Shown in pieces: positions 15,849 through 18,540 of a DNA stretch of 18,540 bases. This stretch comes from an uncultured Bacteroidaceae bacterium (GTDB taxonomy: Bacteria > Bacteroidota > Bacteroidia > Bacteroidales > Bacteroidaceae). Location of the stretch: positions 1 to 18,540 of the forward strand of contig CAJGDX010000038.1 in assembly GCA_904502185.1 (NCBI GenBank), in the 5' to 3' direction. Each line of letters starts with the position of its first letter. The first letter of the stretch is position 1. A program made the translations under genes and the position numbers. The notes below the pieces were generated by a model that saw only the letters and a program-made list of their open reading frames with translations, was not told the DNA's origin and ran no database searches.

Positions 15849-16682
15849 ATGGGTAGGGTATTTGATATCCAGCATTTCTCTACAGGGGATGGACCGGGAA
15901 TAAGAACCACAGTCTTTTTCAAGGGATGTCCCTTGCATTGCCTTTGGTGTCACAACCCCGAGTCGCAGAACTCGGATATTCAGGTGTTCTACACCCCATC
16001 CAAATGCATAGGTTGCCGTTCGTGCGAGAAGGCTTGTCCGCCGGGTAAGGAGGTCAGGCACTCCGTAGAATGTGCGCAGGTTTGTCCTACCGGTTGTCTT
16101 GAACGGGTGGGGAAGGAGATGACTGCTCATGAGGTGTTGGACGAGGTGCTGAAGGATAAAGTATTTTACGACAATTCCGGAGGCGGAATTACCCTCTCGG
16201 GCGGTGAACCTCTTTATCAACCCCAATTTGCATTCGACATACTGGCTAAAGCCAAGCAAGAGGGAATACATACAGCCATCGAAACATCGGGGTGTGGTAA
16301 AATATCGGACTACATAAAACTCATCCCCGTTACAGACCTTTTCTTATGGGACATAAAGGTGATGGATGAAAAACTCTATCGGCAAATGGTCGGAGGAGCA
16401 TTGCAGCAGGTTCTCGACAACCTGCGAACCCTTCACAACCAAGGTGCTTCATTGCGTTTAAGAATCATGTTCATCCCCGGCATACAAGACCGGCCCGAGG
16501 TGCTTGCTGCAACCCAAGCCCTGCTGAAAGAACTGAATGGGGTGCCATACGATGTCATTCCCTACCATCCCTACGGAAACTCCAAACGAGAGAAACTGGA
16601 TTTGGAGAGAATTGTTTTCCCTGTTCCAACAGAAGAGCAGGTTGCTGAATTTTGTAGCAAGCTGCAATTAGGCAATCTTTAG
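15849..16682 (+). CDS. Glycyl-radical enzyme activating protein
   Basis: A radical SAM activase of 277 residues that installs the glycyl radical on its partner enzyme, encoded 2 nt upstream. The N-terminus GDGPGIRTTVFFKGCPLHC is the PFL-activase signature. The cluster cysteines are Cys27, Cys31 and Cys34 (CPLHCLWC). SGGEP lies near 117. An inserted ferredoxin-like segment holds Cys53, 56, 59 and 63 (CIGCRSCEKAC), then Cys75, 79 and 83 (CAQVCPTGC). A complete two-cluster insert has two C-x2-C-x2-C-x3-C blocks; the second is incomplete here, so perhaps only one auxiliary [4Fe-4S] cluster is bound. The ORF itself looks intact, but its natural partner is truncated in this window. ATG 15849 lies directly after the enzyme stop, implying co-translation. 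Confidence 0.93.
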   Translation: MGRVFDIQHFSTGDGPGIRTTVFFKGCPLHCLWCHNPESQNSDIQVFYTPSKCIGCRSCEKACPPGKEVRHSVECAQVCPTGCLERVGKEMTAHEVLDEVLKDKVFYDNSGGGITLSGGEPLYQPQFAFDILAKAKQEGIHTAIETSGCGKISDYIKLIPVTDLFLWDIKVMDEKLYRQMVGGALQQVLDNLRTLHNQGASLRLRIMFIPGIQDRPEVLAATQALLKELNGVPYDVIPYHPYGNSKREKLDLERIVFPVPTEEQVAEFCSKLQLGNL

Positions 16683-16705
16683 GAGATGCAATCGCACCTT
16701 TTTTT
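16681..16705 (+). terminator. Weak terminator after the activase gene
   Basis: A bulged hairpin, AGG-(AGA)-TGC-AATC-GCA-CCT, overlaps the activase stop codon and is followed directly by seven T (16699-16705). The stem is short, so efficiency is uncertain. Confidence 0.4.
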
Positions 16706-16987
16706 ACCCTTTCAGATAGTTCTTTTTTTTATGCCTGAAGAAATAAAATTTCAGGACATTGTCGAAAAAAGTTTATATCTGTATTACAAGTGGGGATAAC
16801 CCCACTGACGCAAGAAAATGTTTTGTTTGTTTGATGGACAAATATCATGTAACTTATATTTGAAGACAGAATCCTGTTTTTCTAATTTATACTAAATATT
16901 GGACACAGCCTAAATAATTCAGCTATTCTTTTATATTTTGTTCTTCTCTTGGAGAATATATAACTAATTGTATTGCAGTGTCTTTAA
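16706..16987 (+). promoter_or_regulatory. AT-rich gap with a consensus-like promoter
   Basis: No coding signal is seen. TTTG (16830-16833), a 21-nt spacer, then TATATTTG (16855-16862) match the Bacteroides -33/-7 consensus very well and point rightwards. A small perfect hairpin AGTGGGG-ATAA-CCCCACT lies at 16789-16806, and CCTGAA/TTCAGG arms lie near 16734-16755. The promoter now faces only the decayed fasciclin-type gene, so it may be a leftover. Confidence 0.5.
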
Positions 16988-17629
16988 TTGTTACTAACCT
17001 TGCCGTTTGTTGAAGAACTTAGCGGCTCCATGGCAAATGTCATTGCCCGCATGCACCTTATTGAAAAGAGGAATTACCACGCAGCCGAATTCGGCGAAGG
17101 AGCAATAGGTAAATGGAATTATAAAAACTTTGTTCCCAATTATACATCCGATAGACAAAATTCTTATTTACAACGAATATGAAAAGGTGGGCAACATTCT
17201 GAACGAGCGTATGCGTTTCGACCTTGCATCGTTGCAACCGGAACTGTCAAGCAACAATTTCTGGCAATCCTATATCGAAACACAACTGGAACCGACCCTG
17301 AAATAGAATGGATAGAGGATGCTGATACACACGATAATGGTGTTGAGAACGACAAGCAGATGCGCAACAGAGGGTGGATGAAAGCGCCTGACAGCTATTA
17401 TTATTGTTCTATTAACGATCGCATATCAATAGCAAGAGGTTCGGAAGCATTATTCCGTAAGATTATTCACCGACAATATATTGGCAGGGGTGAACATTGG
17501 CTAAGGTTAAGGTTTTTGCCTCCTAACATCGTCCAACCAAATCGAAGGCCTAATTTCTTCCTGGATTACATAGAACTTGTACCTCTGCACATAGTCAGCG
17601 ACCCCAACAAGCCCGAAGATAGGCACTAA
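16988..17629 (+). pseudogene. Decayed fasciclin-type PUL lipoprotein remnant
   Basis: Pieces of one protein appear in alternating frames. A first open segment (from 16988) ends about IGKWNYKNFVP. A second frame, open from 17109 to the stop at 17304-17306, reads IIHPIDKILIYNEYEKVGN (starting at 17139), then NILNERMRFDLASLQPELSS. The first frame then resumes at about 17282 with DPEIEWIEDADTHDNGVEND, then MRNRGWMKAPDSY, and ends FFLDYIELVPLHIV before the stop at 17629. The IHPIDKIL strand is the closing motif of FAS1 (fasciclin) domains. The later blocks resemble the beta-rich C-terminal part of Bacteroides fasciclin-domain lipoproteins found beside SusC/SusD pairs. The stretch that should join 'SSNNFW' to 'DPEIEW' is far too short, so an internal deletion is likely as well as at least two frameshifts. 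The signal peptide and most of the N-terminal part are missing. The family call is from pattern memory. Confidence 0.55.
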
Positions 17630-17636
17630 TAAAGCT

Positions 17637-17889
17637 AAAGCCCGCGGATTTTGAACCCTCCTTCCTTGCTCGCCTAACGGCTTGCAACTCCGTGGAAGTA
17701 CCCACGTAATTTGGGGAGCATGAGTGTCTATTTCTCCTAAATTTCAGATACGCCTTCACTTATAAGAGTTCAACTCCACTAAATTCTCACAAAATTTACC
17801 GAAATTTATAAGAATTATTTAAAATTTTCCGAACAAATTCGCAGTTTCAATTGTTTATGGTATATTGTGAAGCAAATATCATATTACTA
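17637..17889. other. Gap with a GC-richer, possibly structured segment, then an AT-rich leader
   Basis: Positions 17641-17710 are richer in GC than the flanks. They contain nested complementary arms CTTCC (17661-17665) with GGAAG (17694-17698) and ACGG (17677-17680) with CCGT (17690-17693), and an overlapping CGTGG-CCCACG pair. A tRNA-like GGGTTCAAAATCC occurs on the minus strand, but no acceptor or anticodon arms fit. From 17730 to 17889 the sequence is very AT-rich, with no strong promoter match before the sigma-factor start. Confidence 0.35.
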
Positions 17890-18351
17890 ATGAAAAACGA
17901 CGAATTCAAGGAGAAATTAATAGGTTCGCTCGCCGGACTGCGACAATACAGCAACAATTTTACCACAAACAGCGACGATGCCGCCGACTTGTTGCAGGAT
18001 ACTATTCTGAAGGCTCTCGGCAAGTGCGACCATTACAAGATAGATGGCAATTTCAACGGGTGGCTGCACACCATCATGCACAACACCTTTGTCAACGACC
18101 GTAAAGCTGCAAAGCATTATGCAGATGTAGCGATTGGCGAAAATGATTGCATATCCATCGACACCAGACATAATTACCGCGAAATACTCTCCTTAATCAG
18201 TTCGCTGCCCGACATCTATCGCACTCCCTTTGAAATGTGCATTGCAGGATATAAATATTGCGAAATTGCGGAGATGCTGCAACTTCCCATTGGCACCGTA
18301 AAGAGCAGAATAAACTCGGCGCGAACAATGCTGAAAAGGTTGTTGCAGTGA
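17890..18351 (+). CDS. ECF-type RNA polymerase sigma factor
   Basis: A small sigma-70 family factor of 153 residues from ATG 17890; an in-frame TTG 39 nt upstream lengthens it implausibly. Region 2 (about 15-75) has DDAADLLQDTILKAL, the core-binding helix, and FNGWLHTIMHNTFVNDRK, the -10 recognition and melting segment. Region 4 (about 97-151) has the helix-turn-helix YKYCEIAEMLQLPIGTVKSR for the -35 element. The length is slightly below the usual 160-190. In Bacteroidales such factors often control surface-glycan or stress genes and are paired with an anti-sigma gene (FecR-like or zinc-finger type). None follows here: after the stop there are about 100 nt and then the terminator of an opposing gene. 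Regulator and regulon are therefore unknown. Confidence 0.92.
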   Translation: MKNDEFKEKLIGSLAGLRQYSNNFTTNSDDAADLLQDTILKALGKCDHYKIDGNFNGWLHTIMHNTFVNDRKAAKHYADVAIGENDCISIDTRHNYREILSLISSLPDIYRTPFEMCIAGYKYCEIAEMLQLPIGTVKSRINSARTMLKRLLQ

Positions 18352-18450
18352 GTAGTAGAACTGTCTAGGAGAAAATTTTGAAGCCGTAGGTTAAAAAAGT
18401 ATCCTGGGAAAACTTTATTACAGAGGTGGTTCATTAGAATTTATATCTAC

Positions 18451-18491
18451 AAAAAAATAATCTCCCATAACTTTGTCAGTTACAGGAGATT
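18451..18491 (-). terminator. Rho-independent terminator of the minus-strand gene at the right edge
   Basis: Read on the minus strand, AATCTCCTGTAACT (18491-18478), a 5-nt loop, and AGTTATGGGAGATT (18472-18459) form a stem with two mismatches, followed by ATTTTTTT (18458-18451). The T-run gives its direction. Confidence 0.85.
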
Positions 18492-18513
18492 ATATATGTA
18501 ATTATCTAACTAA

Positions 18514-18540
18514 TTACTTGCTGAGTGCAGCAGAAACGTC
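18514..18540 (-). CDS. 3' end of an unidentified minus-strand gene
   Basis: Only the last eight codons are visible, reading DVSAALSK and then TAA (18516-18514). The clean terminator 23 nt downstream and its distance support a real gene end. The product cannot be identified from eight residues. Confidence 0.5.
   Translation of the reverse strand, partial: DVSAALSK

Noticed and set aside
15741..16271. Long minus-strand ORFs opposite the enzyme and activase genes (also 1265-1711 and 1757-2356 in the rhamnosidase gene)
   Set aside because: They are antisense shadows of well-supported genes, with no recognisable motifs.
17641..17715. Possible tRNA on the minus strand because of GGGTTCAAAATCC
   Set aside because: The T-arm stem does not pair fully and no acceptor, D or anticodon arms could be fitted.

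Overview
The window looks like a chromosomal segment of a gut-type Bacteroidales bacterium. The signs are a lipoprotein alpha-L-rhamnosidase, a decayed fasciclin-type lipoprotein of the kind found in polysaccharide utilisation loci, weak or absent Shine-Dalgarno sequences, promoter matches to the Bacteroides primary sigma consensus (TTTG about 20 nt before TAnnTTTG), and a cyclophilin with a long coiled-coil insertion. I cannot fix the genus.

Layout. Positions 1-2530 hold a GH78 alpha-L-rhamnosidase lipoprotein whose start lies off the left edge. An EcsC-family protein follows (2649-3281). A perfect 19-bp inverted repeat then separates it from a minus-strand block: a secreted ADP-ribosylglycohydrolase-fold protein (3410-4939), a five-TM protein with a possible alpha/alpha-barrel enzyme domain (5166-6671), a likely 32-residue membrane microprotein that is easily missed (6680-6778), and a radical SAM/SPASM protein (6805-7644). 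The intergenic regions before two of these genes carry several copies of an AT-rich inverted-repeat element with GAGCGA arms, overlapping promoter-like sequences. The last copy probably also serves the plus-strand cyclophilin gene (8003-8746), which ends in a clear terminator.

Positions 9077-14573 look like one polyamine-uptake operon: an outer-membrane beta-barrel protein, then potA, potB, potC and potD. potB/potC and potC/potD each overlap by one base. PotA carries a visibly duplicated C-terminal domain. PotD has both a lipobox and a C-terminal membrane helix with a polybasic tail.

Directly after the potD stop the sequence becomes the C-terminal half of a glycyl radical enzyme (14575-15846) with no N-terminal half or credible start. 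It keeps the active-site Cys-Trp-Glu and the glycyl-radical loop, and an intact activase follows after 2 nt (15849-16682). This is a deletion junction, a rearrangement or an assembly join. Next come about 1.2 kb of mostly decayed DNA with remnants of a fasciclin-type lipoprotein in shifted frames (16988-17629), an apparently orphan ECF sigma factor (17890-18351), and the last codons and terminator of a minus-strand gene entering from the right edge.

The best candidates for something little described are the radical SAM / microprotein / membrane-enzyme cluster, the intergenic inverted-repeat element family, and the GCWE-type glycyl radical enzyme with its activase.
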